DNA of 64,000 bases from Planococcus citri (taxonomy: Eukaryota > Arthropoda > Insecta > Hemiptera > Pseudococcidae): assembly GCF_950023065.1 (NCBI RefSeq), contig NC_088678.1, positions 5,880,580 to 5,944,579 of the forward strand, read 5' to 3'. The notes beneath the pieces are model-generated. The model was not told the DNA's origin, ran no database searches, and saw only the letters and a list, made by a program, of their open reading frames with translations. The translations under genes and the position numbers were made by a program. Of the stretch, positions 48,401 to 59,247 are shown piece by piece; the first letter of the stretch is position 1; each line of letters begins with the position of its first letter.

Positions 48401-48685
48401 ACCTCCCTTTTAAGAAGACATGATCAATACAAGAGTTTAGGTCACGAAAATACCTAGTGGGTTCATTCAATATACATTCATATCCAGAGGACTCTAATAA
48501 GTTGAGGTAACTTGCATTTTTCAAATTTCGTTCAAGAATATCAACATTCAGATCACCTGTTAGACAAACAATATCACCCAGTGTACCCAAGAGATCGCCC
48601 AACTCAGAGAGGAAAGTACCCTCTGATGCCTTGCAAAATTTATACATCCCTACAATGTCAACTTTAAATTTTGGTAAGTTTAAAA
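45425..48685 (-). mobile_element. 5'-truncated LINE of the CR1/Jockey group
   Basis: The element lies inside segmental duplication copy B, so its limits can be read by comparison with the unbroken copy A: host sequence stops near 45424 and resumes near 48685. It carries one long frame (46146-48647, minus) and about 700 bp of 3' untranslated DNA. AAAGAGAGAG-like sequence near both edges could be the target duplication. Confidence 0.85.
46146..48647 (-). CDS. LINE ORF2: partial endonuclease and reverse transcriptase
   Basis: 833 codons without a stop. The N-terminal part is the end of an APE-type endonuclease (GDLNVDI at residues 31-37, then SCIDHVF). The reverse transcriptase follows: YRPISLLPVISKIFEKIM, YGFLPHKSTDDAL, VYIDLSKAFDTVD (D471), GVPQGSVLGPLLFLIYVNDL, and FADD (D561, D562). 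The C-terminal region holds HVVKYLGVNFDSKLTW and a long thumb/tail to LFETI. The endonuclease start is missing, and the frame stays open upstream of the first Met up to the truncation point, so that Met is not the native start. The block pattern fits CR1/Jockey-group LINEs. The absence of stops suggests a fairly recent insertion. Confidence 0.93.
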   Translation of the reverse strand: MYKFCKASEGTFLSELGDLLGTLGDIVCLTGDLNVDILERNLKNASYLNLLESSGYECILNEPTRYFRDLNSCIDHVFLKGRFNAGSVLVEVGCKVENPHVADHRAVLIEIQLIKKVSTDGGLKYIQYGRLREKIKNENWDTVNGEGSVDMQMESFLQKLQKLVLESTATINPSSTKKARKPWASPTLVYLSQEKARLYNLVKKKKSDPRVFAQYKEVSRLVVQQSRFESREYHSRLLESYGSDTRSYWSHIRKVKGQKQQNIEKIQIDGRDYAVGEDSAFIADMFGEYFGNTVENLAKKFENNSPSDSFPETKVVGSFQNFEITEAETFRHIMELSNKPTSGHDGVPARVFRENAERLAPPLTDLFNLSLDKGVYPKCFKKSIIVPVFKSGNAKSMCNYRPISLLPVISKIFEKIMKERMLKFLQRFYFFADKQYGFLPHKSTDDALYDQILEISTQLEAGKSVAAVYIDLSKAFDTVDIEILLTKLYNCGFRGTIHDWLRSYLIGREQLVKVGGVLGRRRPVKWGVPQGSVLGPLLFLIYVNDLFRLSVANGVLFAFADDISIIFHANAVNLLLKVINAALEILTRWFIAHKLTPNIKKTKVIAYALRDIPDISGKCFLHERVDCSKGCQCSPIAQTHVVKYLGVNFDSKLTWKGHTEFLQAKLRGLNYLLYYLSGFFQEYHLRKIYFAIYDSVLKYGLVAWGGAADSHIQPLVVLQKWAVRNIVGLQRRDTTKGQFSRLGILPLKEAYQLAAASYVHKKKPSFHVGHIRRPGLRARDLVAEVPRWSVERTRMQAPYRLPVIYNNVPLEIRLKSRVENFRKRLKENLFETI

Positions 48686-49200
48686 GAGAGGGATCAACGA
48701 ATGAAAGATATCAAGATGCAGAAAAATCCACCTCAAAAAGTGAAAAAAAAAAACAAAGTCATCAAATCTTGAAGACAAAGCTTCCCACCTTTCTCGAAAA
48801 AAAAGATCGAAATTTAAAGGAAACCATGATTTTTGGAAGAGGAAAAATCACATGTGAGCAAAAAAATCACTTCGTTTATGGAAAGCACAAAACTCCAAAA
48901 AAAAAAAAAAAAAAAACTATTGAAAGGAAATAAAATGCAGTCAAAATTTATGCGAAAATATGACCACAATCTAGAATAAAACTATAGAATCGTGAAAATT
49001 GAAAGTTGAAAAAGTCTGTCAAAACTGGAGAAACTTGGCCAAAATTTGAAAATAGAAAAAATAAAATGCAAATTCCGAGAAAATCATCAAAAAACTTTAA
49101 AAAAGAGAACTCTCAAAAAAATCAAACCCGTCAGAATAGGGAAAAATCTACAAAAAATACAAAAGAAACCTCGCCAATAATCAGCGAAGAAAAAAAATTC
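48685..49200. repeat. Segmental duplication copy B, right part
   Basis: Aligns with about 37325-37800 (GATCAACGAATGAAAGAT, TCAAATCTTGAAGA and CTGTCAAAACTGGAGAAACT). It contains an A-run at 48897-48918 and ends where the next foldback element begins. Confidence 0.8.
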
Positions 49201-49213
49201 ACAAAAATCCACT

Positions 49214-51840
49214 TTTTGACCCTGCAGAGAGGTCAAATAGGGTTGGAAGGTTGAAACCTACAATAATCACTCATGGGACACCCTCCCATTGTATGCTGAA
49301 AATTTGGACCTTCTAGATCAATTTTAGGGGTGAGGGGGTCCAAAACTGGGGTCAAATGTGGTTTTTCCCACCTTAATCAGAGTGGGGATGACTTAGGAGG
49401 CTGAAATTTAGATATGTTGATCACAATGAGGATACTGACCTATGATATGATTTTGGACCCTTTTCATCTATTTAGGGTCATATTATGCCCCTCCAAGAAA
49501 ATGACTTTTCTGTAAAAATGGGGTTGGAAGGTTGAATAATTCAAAAGGCACTTCGGGTACATCCTCCCATTGTACTGCGAAAATCTGGACCTTCTAGATC
49601 AATTTGGAGGGGCTACAGGGTGTCTGAAAAATGAAAAAACGTGTAAAATAACAAGAAAAATCCACTTTTTTGACCCTGGAGGGGGGTCAAGTAGGGTTGG
49701 AAGGTTGGACCCGGAAAAAGGCGCTCTAGATACATCCTCCCAATGTACTATGAAAATCCTCCCATTGTATGCTGGAAATTTGGCCCCCCTAGATCAATTT
49801 AAGGGGCGAGGGGGTCAAAAATAGAGGTAAAATGTGGTTTTTCCACCTTAAATGGGTTGGGGATGACCTAGGAAGCTGAAATTTGGATATGTTAACCAAA
49901 ATGGAGGTACTGACCAGTGGTATGATTTTGGACTCTTTTCGTTTATCTAGGGCCATATTATGCCCCTCCAAAAAAATGACCTTTCTGTAATTTTCAACTT
50001 TGACCCTAAAAACTTTGGGAGTCAATTCTAGGTGCTAAAAAAACCCCATTTGCCAAGTTTGAGTTGATTTGGAACAGGTTCCAGGTCACAAATGTAAAAA
50101 ATTCAAGTATAGATGTTTATTTATTTATTTATTGATTTAAGTAAGTAAGTATAAGTTTCAGCACAATTGAGATTTTTACATTTTATGACCTGGAACCTGC
50201 TCTAATTGATCAAATCAGCTCAAACTTGGGAAATTGGGTTCTTTTGGGACCTCAAATAGACCCCCGCAGTTTGAAGGGTCAAAGTTGAAAATTACAGAAA
50301 GGTCACTTTTTTGGAGGAGCATAATATGGCCCCAAATAGATGAAAAGGGTCCAAAATCATACCATTGGTCAGTATCCTCATTGTGATCAACATATCTAAA
50401 TTTCAGCCTCCTAAGTCATCCCCACTCTGATTAAGGTGGGAAAAACCACATTTGACCCCAGTTTTGGACCCCCTCACCCCTAAAATTGATCTAGAAGGTC
50501 CAAATTTTCAGCATACAATGGGAGGGTGTCCCATGAGTGATTATTGCAGGTTTCAACCTTCCAACCCTATTTGACCTCTCTGCAGGGTCAAAAAGTGGAT
50601 TTTTGGTCTATTTTACATGTTTTTCAATTTTTCAGACTACTGCCTCTCCAAATTGACCTAGAGGGTCCGAATTCTCACAGTACAAGGGAGGATGTACCCG
50701 AAGTGCCTTTTGCATGATTCAACCTTCCAACCCCATTTTTACAGAAAGGTCATTTTTTTGGAGGGGCATAATATGACCCCAAATAGATGAAAAAGGTCCA
50801 AAATCATACCATTGGTCATTATCCTCATTGTGATCAACATATCTAAATTTCAGCTTCCTAGGTCATCCCCACTCCGATTAAGGTGGGAAAAACCACAATT
50901 GACCCCAGTTTTCGACCCCCTCACCTCTAAAATTGATCTAGGAGGTCCAAATTTTCAGCATACAATGGGAGGGTGTCCCATGAGTGATTATTGCAGGTTT
51001 CAACTTCCAACCCTATTTGACCTCTCTGCAGGGTCAAAAAGTGGATTTTTGGTCTATTTTACATGTTTTTCAATTTTTCAGACTACTGCCTCTCCAAATT
51101 GACCTAGAGGGTCCGAATTCTCACAGTACAAGGGAGGATGTACCCGAAGTGCCTTTTGCATGATTCAACCTTCCAACCCCATTTTTACAGAAAGGTCATT
51201 TTTTTGGAGGGGCATAATATGACCCCAAATAGATGAAAAAGGTCCAAAATCATACCATTGGTCATTATCCTCATTGTGATCAACATATCTAAATTTCAGC
51301 TTCCTAGGTCATCCCCACTCCGATTAAGGTGGGAAAAACCACAATTGACCCCAGTTTTCGACCCCCTCACCTCTAAAATTGATCTAGGAGGTCCAAATTT
51401 TCAGCATACAATGGGAGGATGCCTCAGGAGTGATTATTGCAGGTTTCAACCTTCCAACCCTATTTGACCTCTCTCCAGGGTCAAAAAAGTGGATCTTTTT
51501 TGCTATTTTACGTGTTTTTCAATTTTTCAGACAGCCTGTAGCCCCTCCAAGTTGACTTAGAGGGTCCAAATTTTCACAGTACATTGAGAGGATGTATCCG
51601 AAGTGCCTTTTGCAGGTTTCAACCTTCCAACCCCATTTGACCTCTCTCCTGGGTCAAAAAAGTGGATTTTTTTGCTATTTTACTCGTTTTCCAATTTTTC
51701 AGACAGCCTGTAGCCCCTCCAAATTGACCTGAAGGGTCCAAATTTTCATAGTACAATGGGCGGATGTACCCGAAATGCCTTTTGCATGTTTCAACCTTCC
51801 AACCCTATTTGACCTCTTTCCAGGGTCAAATGTGTTTTTC
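49214..51840. mobile_element. Foldback element family C with internal tandem duplication
   Basis: The left arm, 49214-50100, is mirrored by the right arm starting near 50160; the centre at 50100-50160 is ATTTATTTATTTATTG-like. Signature phrases include AGGGTTGGAAGGTTGAA and GGTCATTTTTTTGGAGGGGC. The right arm is longer because a unit of about 446 bp is tandemly doubled (about 50611-51056 and 51057-51500) with almost no differences. Only non-functional open frames occur. Confidence 0.85.
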
Positions 51841-51863
51841 GACATTTAGGCCCCTCAAATGCC

Positions 51864-52033
51864 GGCGAAGCACAGGAGCGAAGCGAGGGTGCGAGTAGTT
51901 CAAGCGACGCGCAGAACACGAAAAAAAACTGCAGGAGGTAGTTGGGCGAAGTCCAAAGGGGGTGCAAGGGGGACAAAGTCCCCCCAAACAAAGGCGAAGC
52001 ACAGGAGCGAAGCGAGGGTGCGAGTAGTTCAAG
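51864..52033. repeat. Two identical 41-bp GC-rich direct repeats
   Basis: 51864-51904 and 51993-52033 are identical; each contains GGAGCGAAGCGAGGGTGCGA. The 88 bp between them carry GGGCGAAGTCC and a GGGGGACAAAGTCCCCCC hairpin. The composition is quite unlike the surroundings. Confidence 0.88.
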
Positions 52034-52277
52034 AGCCCTCAATGTTTCTGGCACAAAAATTTGGCTCTTACATATAGCGGCATACTGCTACGACTTTTTT
52101 TAAATTATTCTAATTCGCCTACACTATACTGCAATAGCCATCATTTTTTTCCCCCTCAATAATTTGGCTAAAAATTATCAAAAATCAAACAAAGAACTCA
52201 AAAATTCAATAAGAAACGTAAAATTGAAAATTGAAAAATAAAATTGAAACCAGAAAATAAATTACTCATGATTTCAG

Positions 52278-53329
52278 ACGCCTCGTATCGCTTCTGTAGG
52301 GAATCCGACCAGCGTTGCGTACTGCTCGCCGAATGTTCCAATTCAAGATCGCTTATTACCAGTAAACAAGCTGAACTATGCGGTTCCGAAGAAGAAATTG
52401 ATGAAAGCCAGGCGATATGCTGCAATTTGACAAATATCGCCGAGTCCGTAGCTTTGCAAAGTCAGTATACATAAGTATAAAAAGAGTTCACTTTAAATAC
52501 GAGTACAGTATAAATATTACCTACTAATCTTATAAGATACAGATCTAATTTTTGTAACCTATGATCGAATGATTTCTCGTAATTTAAGAATGCCAAGAGT
52601 ACAGCAAATATCGATATGAGCAAAAAGGGAAAGCAGATGAACCATCATTGACTGCCAGAATAATCGGAGGAACCCCAACTCAAATCAGCGAATATCCTCA
52701 CATGGTAAGGAAATTCATTATCTACATAAAAAATGCATTCAGTTTTTTTCGGTATTGCCACCGCATATCATCAAATAAAAATTGTATACAAACGACGAAA
52801 TTGACACGAAGCGTTTGATTTTGTAAACACTGCAGGCTCTCATAGGATTCGAAATAAAATTAGACGAGTATAACCTTACCTTCGTTGAGTGGAATTGCGG
52901 TGGTAGTTTAATCAGCGAAAATTTCGTCCTGAGTGCTGCACATTGTGTTCACGAATCACGGTAATGAATTAAAAAATTCTCAAATCCGTAAATCTTCGAT
53001 CAAAAAAACACGCAAAACGAATAATTCGAAAATTATTTTGCCGCTTTTTCTCTCCTATTTTAGCGGTCCACCACGATGGGTTTTACTCGGAGACCCGAAC
53101 GTACCTACAACCGTAGAAGACGCCAAGTCAAACGTTTACGAAATAATCAAAATTCACGATCACCCAAATTACAACGTATCGTCGCTCTACCATGATATTT
53201 CCCTATTCGAGTTGAATACTAACGTCACATTCAGCCCTTATGTAAGGCCCGCTTGCCTGTATACTTCAACCACTGATTTACCCATCAACACTAGAGCGAG
53301 CATTACTGGATGGGGAAGAATAGGCGAAA
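52278..53329 (+). CDS. Clip-domain serine protease, four internal exons, incomplete
   Basis: A secreted trypsin-like protease of the type found in insect immune and melanisation cascades. Exons: 52278-52460, 52589-52704, 52836-52960, 53064-53329, all with AG/GT boundaries and consistent phases. Exon 1 has a clip domain (C-RESDQR-C, AEC, ELC, AICC). Exon 2 ends a linker and carries the activation site RIIGG. Exon 3 has the catalytic His in VLSAAHC. Exon 4 has the catalytic Asp in HDISLFELN and TGWGRIGE. The first exon with a signal peptide was not found upstream. No GDSGGP exon was found before the window ends, so either the next intron exceeds 10 kb and contains the foldback elements and a gypsy element, or the gene is truncated. 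I cannot tell whether it is active. Confidence 0.87.
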
Positions 53330-54210
53330 GTAAGTACTCGTAGAAAATTCCATCTTGCTGTATTATGGTTACTTACTCGCCTCACGTTACGAGAGAATCT
53401 CTTGAGGTATCCGCCTCCGATTTGAACGGGACCGCGATTTTTGGAAAGAGCATGTTCTAAAACCCACAAATCTAAATTTTCAGCTGACCAAATTCATTTT
53501 TCGATTTTTGGCGAATTTATGAAAATCCAAAATTGATTATTTTGGTGATATATGCTGTTTTCAAAAAAGTACTTTATCAATAAAAATGTTCAAAATAAGT
53601 CCTAAAACTGATATTAAGCCCCCCAAATCCAAATTTCGCCATCTCCAGTCATTCTGGAGCCTCCAGCGCTACTTTTAAATTTCTCCAGAATTTTGAATTT
53701 GCTCCAGAAGGCGTGGATATGAAGTTGGGCAGCTAAAAATCGAGTAGTGTGTTATACTCGAACTGTTTAACGAATTTAGTCACATTTGAGCCGATTCAGG
53801 GTAAGGACACCTCAAGAGTGGTTTTTTGACAATCTTTTTTTTCAAAATAAAAATATTCAAAAATCAAAAATTTCCCGTTTGCGAGAATATTTTTAAAATT
53901 TGCGCGAATCGCAGTATTTTGTCATGAACTAACCCCACGAGGGCGAATTTCGCCATTTCCAACCATTCTGGAGCCTCCAGCGCGATTTTTCAATTTCTCC
54001 AGAATTTTTAATTTGCTCCAGAAGGCGTGAATAATTATGAAGTTGGGCATCTAAAAATCGAGTTGTATGTTAAACTCGATCTGTTTAACGAATTTATCCA
54101 CATTTGACCCAATTCTGGTGGGGACACCTCAACAGTGGGTTTTTGACCAGCTTCTTTTCAAAATAAAAAATAAATATTCAAAAATCAAAAATTTCCCTTT
54201 TGCGAGAAAA
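53330..54210. repeat. CCTCCAG-rich repeat flanking the protease, left part
   Basis: Two diverged direct copies (about 53640-53900 and 53945-54205) sharing CATTCTGGAGCCTCCAGCGC, AGAAGGCGTG, AAGTTGGGCA and GGACACCTCAA. This is host sequence for the 54211-57680 insertion and is related to 57681-58490. Confidence 0.8.
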
Positions 54211-57200
54211 GGGTACCCCCCGATAAGATAGGCAAAATGCCCTTAACCTCAGATTTCGATGAAACTCACAGGGTATGTTTAGTACCCTCAAAAAATAATT
54301 TTGGGCCCATAGGCCGCTCCCCACCCCACCCCCCTCAGCCAGGGGGGCCAAAAAACGCGTTTTTCAGGGGAAAAATTCTGTATCAGCGCGTAGTTAAGAT
54401 AAATTGATTCTGTAAACAAATATAGTTAGAAGATACATGGGCGTACCTCCCTGAATTTTTTCAGAATTTTTCATCACACGGGGAGAGAAGGGAGGACAAA
54501 AGAAAACTTTAAATCGACATTACTCCGGAACGAAAAAACATACCAAAACGATTTTTTCGTCAAATATGTATCTTTAGGTCTACTTTCTATAGAAGTCGTC
54601 ACCCGGCCATTTGGAGTGGTGGGTCAAGCTCAAAAGCTCAAAAAACTCTCAAAAAACCACGTTTTTTGCGTTTTTCTCCAAAAATATGGACAAATGGCGG
54701 AAATCTAAGAGAACCAAGTTGTTCAGCGTGAATTTTACCTCAGAATTGTGTAATTGAAAATTCATTTACACCGCATGATCGTAAAACTACATGCGCAGAA
54801 GTATTTGTGCTTACATCAAGATAGCTGAAAGGGTATTCCTGGGTAAAATAGGTGAAATGTCCCTGTCCTCGGATTTCTGAAATTTTGATGAAACATAGTT
54901 GGGTACCATTAAAAAAATGTCGGAGGCAAAAAATCCTCCCCCCCCCACCTCCCCTTGCTCATAATAGCGAAAAAAGGGGCTTTTTCGGGGAGAAAAAATC
55001 CATGCTTCAACGAGTTTTGACAAAAAAATCTGTATTCACTCAAAATATATGGAGGAGACAGTATAATAAAAGTACCTACATAGGTATTTGAGATTCTGCG
55101 CCAATCCATGCTATTGCCATCAAAATCCAAGGCCACTTTTGGGGTTCTACTGAGAAAATTGAAAAGTAAATCTTTTTTTTTTTGGAGAGGGGGTATTAGT
55201 AGTTGGTGTTTTGAAAATATTTTCTTCGCAAAAGTTTCGCTATAATGACGAAAAAATATTGAAAGATAATATATTTCTGAAACTGAGGAAATATTTTGGA
55301 ACGCAGTGATGACAATATTTTAGGTTTCAAAAAATTGATAAAGATTGGCAAAAATTCCTGAATTTTTGTTGATTTTTCAAAATTGACAAAAACAATTTAA
55401 AATAATAGCATAGAATGGACGCAGAATCTAAGATATATTCATTTAGGACTGGGTCGATCGTCATTTTTCTCAAAACAAATTGGGTACAGGGGCTACAGTG
55501 AAAAAACCGTGTTTTTTCGAAAATACTCCCACTTTAAGGGCACATGTTTTCCCTTTAGGGGCACTTCTGGAGCCAGAATTTTTCTGTACAACTTTCAACT
55601 CAAAATGACAGTTTTTGCTAAAATTGGTAAAAATCCAGTTTTTTTTCTTTTTTTGGTGATTTACCCAATCTACTACATATAGTACGTAGGTAGGTAATAC
55701 CTATGTTTTCAATGTACTTGGTAACTCACATAAAAATTTAATCATCGACACCAAAAAGAAACTTTTCTGATAGTTTTGAGTTAGATACCATGTACTTGAA
55801 AAGTAGGCTACTTGTAATTCAAGAAAACCTTGATTAAGAAGTTGCATGGCGTAAATAGCGCTATAATGAAGCATTTTTCACAAAAACTCTAATTTTTGGG
55901 CAACCCCTCTCCCCAATGTGGTCGTTGGGAGGGTCCAACTGCAAATCAAACTTCATATTCATGTTCAGCGAGTTCGGTTCATATGATAATGATACCCATA
56001 TTGTCTGTCTACTTTCGCCCTAAAATTTGGAGAGGGGGTGTCTATGGCCAAAAAATTGGAGTTTAAGGGTATACTCTGCGGAGAGCATTCTAATTTGACA
56101 ACCGGTCGAAATATGAAACCGATTTGTTCATTATTTTCATCATTCGTTCGTAAGACTGCATGTAATCGATTGAACGAATTTAGTCGTGCTTATGTCCCGC
56201 GACCCGCTCCCATCTAAACTTCAGACGGGGATTTCTCCGTGAATTTTCAAAATTCTTCCAATTTTTTTTCACCAATACTGATTCATCTATGAAATCGAGG
56301 GTATGTAGCCATATTTTCTAATTTTGCTTTTACAACAGGGATGTGAGCGTCTAAAGTACCTTCATCCAATTCCCTATTATAGCCATCAAATGTCCTGAAT
56401 CAAAAATATCTCGACATACCCTCGCTTTTGAAAGCAAACCCTAGAAAAATCCGTTCTATAGTTTTGGCACAATCCCCGCCCAAAGTTGACCATTTTTCAT
56501 CAAAAAATTAGAATAGCCTTAAAGAAGTTAGTTGGTTTTCTTATTGTTTTTGGAGGCCAGCATCCAAAATTATGGATCGCTTTTTTTGGTGGTGCTGTGA
56601 CAAAAAAACACAATTTTGAGTGTTTTTTGAGTTTTTGAAGATGGCCTACCTGGAGGGAAAATTTGAAAAAAAATACCAATTATAGTGCTCATGCAGATAC
56701 ATTTTTGAAAAAAAAATTTCATGTACTTAAATTAGGTTCGGAGATACGGCGGTTTCAAATTTTCTTTTGTCAATATATCTCCCCTGGGGGGCCCACAATT
56801 TTTGAAGAAAATTCAAGTTGCTAGAATCATATCTCCTTCAAGTATTTTGAGTGAATACAGATTTTTTTGTCAAAACTGGTTGAAGCATGGATTTTTTCTC
56901 CCCGAAAAAGGCCCTTTTTTCGCTATTATGAGCAATGGGAGGTTGGGGGGGGGGGGATTTTTTGCCTCCGACATTTTTTTAATGGTACCCAACTATGTTT
57001 CATCAAAATTTCAGAAATCCGAGGACAGGGACATTTCACCTATTTTACCCAGGAATACCCTTTCAGCTATCTTGATGTAAGCACAAATACTTCTGCGCAT
57101 GTAGTTTTACGATCATGCGGTGTAAATGAATTTTCAATTACACAATTCTGAGGTAAAATTTCACGCTGAACAACTTGGTTCTCTTAGATTTCCGCCATTT

Positions 57201-57680
57201 GTCCATATTTTTGGAGAAAAACGCAAAAAACGTGGTTTTTTGAGAGTTTTTTGAGCTTTTGAGCTTGACCCACCACTCCAAATGGCCGGGTGATGACTTC
57301 TATAGAAAGTAGACCTAAAGATACATATTTGACGAAAAAATCGTTTTGGTATGTTTTTTCGTTCCGGAGTAATGTCGATTTAAAGTTTTCTTTTGTCCCC
57401 CCTTCTCTCCCCGTGTGATGAAAAATTCTGAAAAAATTCAGGGAGGTACGCCCATGTATCTTCTAACTATATTCGTTTACAGAATCAATTTATCTTAATT
57501 ACGCGCTGATACAGAATTTTTCCCCTGAAAAACGCGTTTTTTGACCCCCCTGGCTGAGGGGGGTGGGGTGGGGAGCGGGCTATGGGCCCAAAATTATTTT
57601 TTGGGGCTACTAAACATACCCTGTGAGTTTCATCGAAATCTGAGGTTAAGGGCATTTTGCCTATCTTATCGGGGGGTACC
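54211..57680. mobile_element. Foldback element family D, 3.5 kb, about 900-bp terminal inverted repeats
   Basis: The ends read GGGTACCCCCCGATAAGATA and its exact inverse. Left arm about 54211-55100, right arm about 56790-57680, with about 1.7 kb of single-copy DNA between. It interrupts a CCTCCAG-family repeat: the empty site can be read at about 53880-53920 (TTTGCGAGAA then TTTGCGCGAATCGCAG). It has no transposase frame. A diverged fragment lies in the ENT4-like intron 5. Confidence 0.85.
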
Positions 57681-58490
57681 CTTTTGAAAACTTGCGCGAA
57701 TCGCAGTATTTCGTCGCGAACGAACCCCACGAGGGCGCCTTTCGCTATTTCCAGCCGTTCTGGAGGCTCCAGCGCGATTTTTCAATTTCTCTAGAATTTT
57801 TAATTTGATCCAGAAGGCGTGGATATGAAGTTGGGCAGCTAAAAATCGAGTTGTGTGTTATGCTCGACCTGTTTAACGAGTTTTTCCACATATGAGGCTA
57901 TTCTGGTGGGGACACCTCAAGAGTGGTTTTTGACCAGCTTTTTTCAAAAAAATTTAAGGCAGGCCCCAGAAATGCTGGAAATGGCGAAATTTACCATTGT
58001 GGGGTTAGTCCATGACAAAATACTGCGATTCGCGCAAATTTCAAAAAGATTCCCGCAAACGGAAAATTTTTGATTTTTGAATTTTTTTATTTTGAAAAAA
58101 AGCTGGTCAAAAAACCACTCTTGGGGTGTCTCCTCCAGAATCGGCTCGAATGTGGATAAATTCGTTAAGCAGGTCGAGTTCAACTCGCAACTCGATTTTT
58201 AGCTGCCCAACTTCATATCCGCGCCTTCTGGAGCAAATCCAAAATTCTGGAGAAATTAAAAAATCGCCCTGGAGGCTCCAGAATGGCGGGAAATGGCAGA
58301 ACTCGGCCTCAGTGGGTTTGTTGTGTTCGAAAAACAGCAATTCGCTCAAATTTCGAAGATTTCCTCTCAAACCGTAATACTTTGATTTTTTTGGATTTCA
58401 TATTATGAAAAAATTGGTCAAAAAACCACTCTTGAGGTGTCCCCTCCAGAATCGCCTTAAATGTAGATAAACTCGTTCAACAGGTCGAGC
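57681..58490. repeat. CCTCCAG-rich inverted repeat
   Basis: 57735-57955 is mirrored by about 58085-58300 (CTGGAGGCTCCAG, AGTTGGGCAGCTAAAAATCG and AAAAAGCTGGTCAAAAACCA on opposite strands), with a centre near 58020. A further direct fragment, 58390-58490, is cut by the LTR of the gypsy-like element. Confidence 0.8.
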
Positions 58491-59228
58491 TGTGATATAC
58501 TACTATGCCGTACGTGGTATGTATAGGGCTCGCCCACATGGTAACACTGCGTTGCACTAAGGCAACACTGCGTTGTATTCTCGTCAGCTAGCCATACGAG
58601 CCAAGCGACGAGAGTACAGAACGCCAGTAATGTATCCGAGTGCACGCGGGTATGTTATTCACGGTTAATGGGTTAATGCAGTCATTTAAGTATAAGTTTT
58701 ACTCTCGAGTGTTAAGTGTTATATTTAGTGCTTTAGTTTTAGTTAGTTGTTAGTGAAACCAATTAATAGACGAGAAGGAGTGATGATCTACTCGTCGCCA
58801 CTCTGGGTAAGTACTTGCACATATCAGTGTGAATAAGTTAGATCTCCTTGCCAGAGGAGATCACTTATCCAAACCTACACCACAGTGTGTAACACCAACG
58901 TGTGTATATTTAGTTTAAGAAAGTGTCTTGTTAACGTACATAAATACATAGAATATGTAATTATGTAAAACCTGTAACGTGTTGTTAATATTGCACACAT
59001 TAAATATTATTCTCGTGTATAACTTGTTATTATTTATGGTGTGTATGATCATATGTTAAGAGTGTAAAAGCAACCATTTCCTACTCACGCCCTAGCCGAG
59101 CATGTGAGGTATTCCGGTGAGTATTTAGTAGAAATACTCTAAGGGATATTTCTTGGAAACAACACAATAGCAACCACCATCGTAAGTCACATTACGAATC
59201 ATGCTTTAAGTCATTTTACCCTCTTACA
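58491..59228 (+). repeat. 5' LTR of the gypsy-like element
   Basis: Begins TGTGATATAC and ends CTCTTACA, followed one base later by the primer-binding site. An ATTAAA signal lies near 59000. A short AACACTGCGTTG phrase is repeated at about 58544 and 58566. The 3' copy is outside the window, so the right boundary rests on TG...CA and the primer site. Confidence 0.8.
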
Positions 59229-59229
59229 T

Positions 59230-59247
59230 TGGCGCCCTTCCGAGTGT
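59230..59247 (+). promoter_or_regulatory. Primer-binding site of the gypsy-like element
   Basis: TGGCGCCC starts one base after the LTR. The same eight bases begin lysine-tRNA-type primer sites of insect gypsy elements and retroviruses. The following CTTCCGAGTG does not extend the lysine match, so the exact tRNA is open. Confidence 0.7.
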
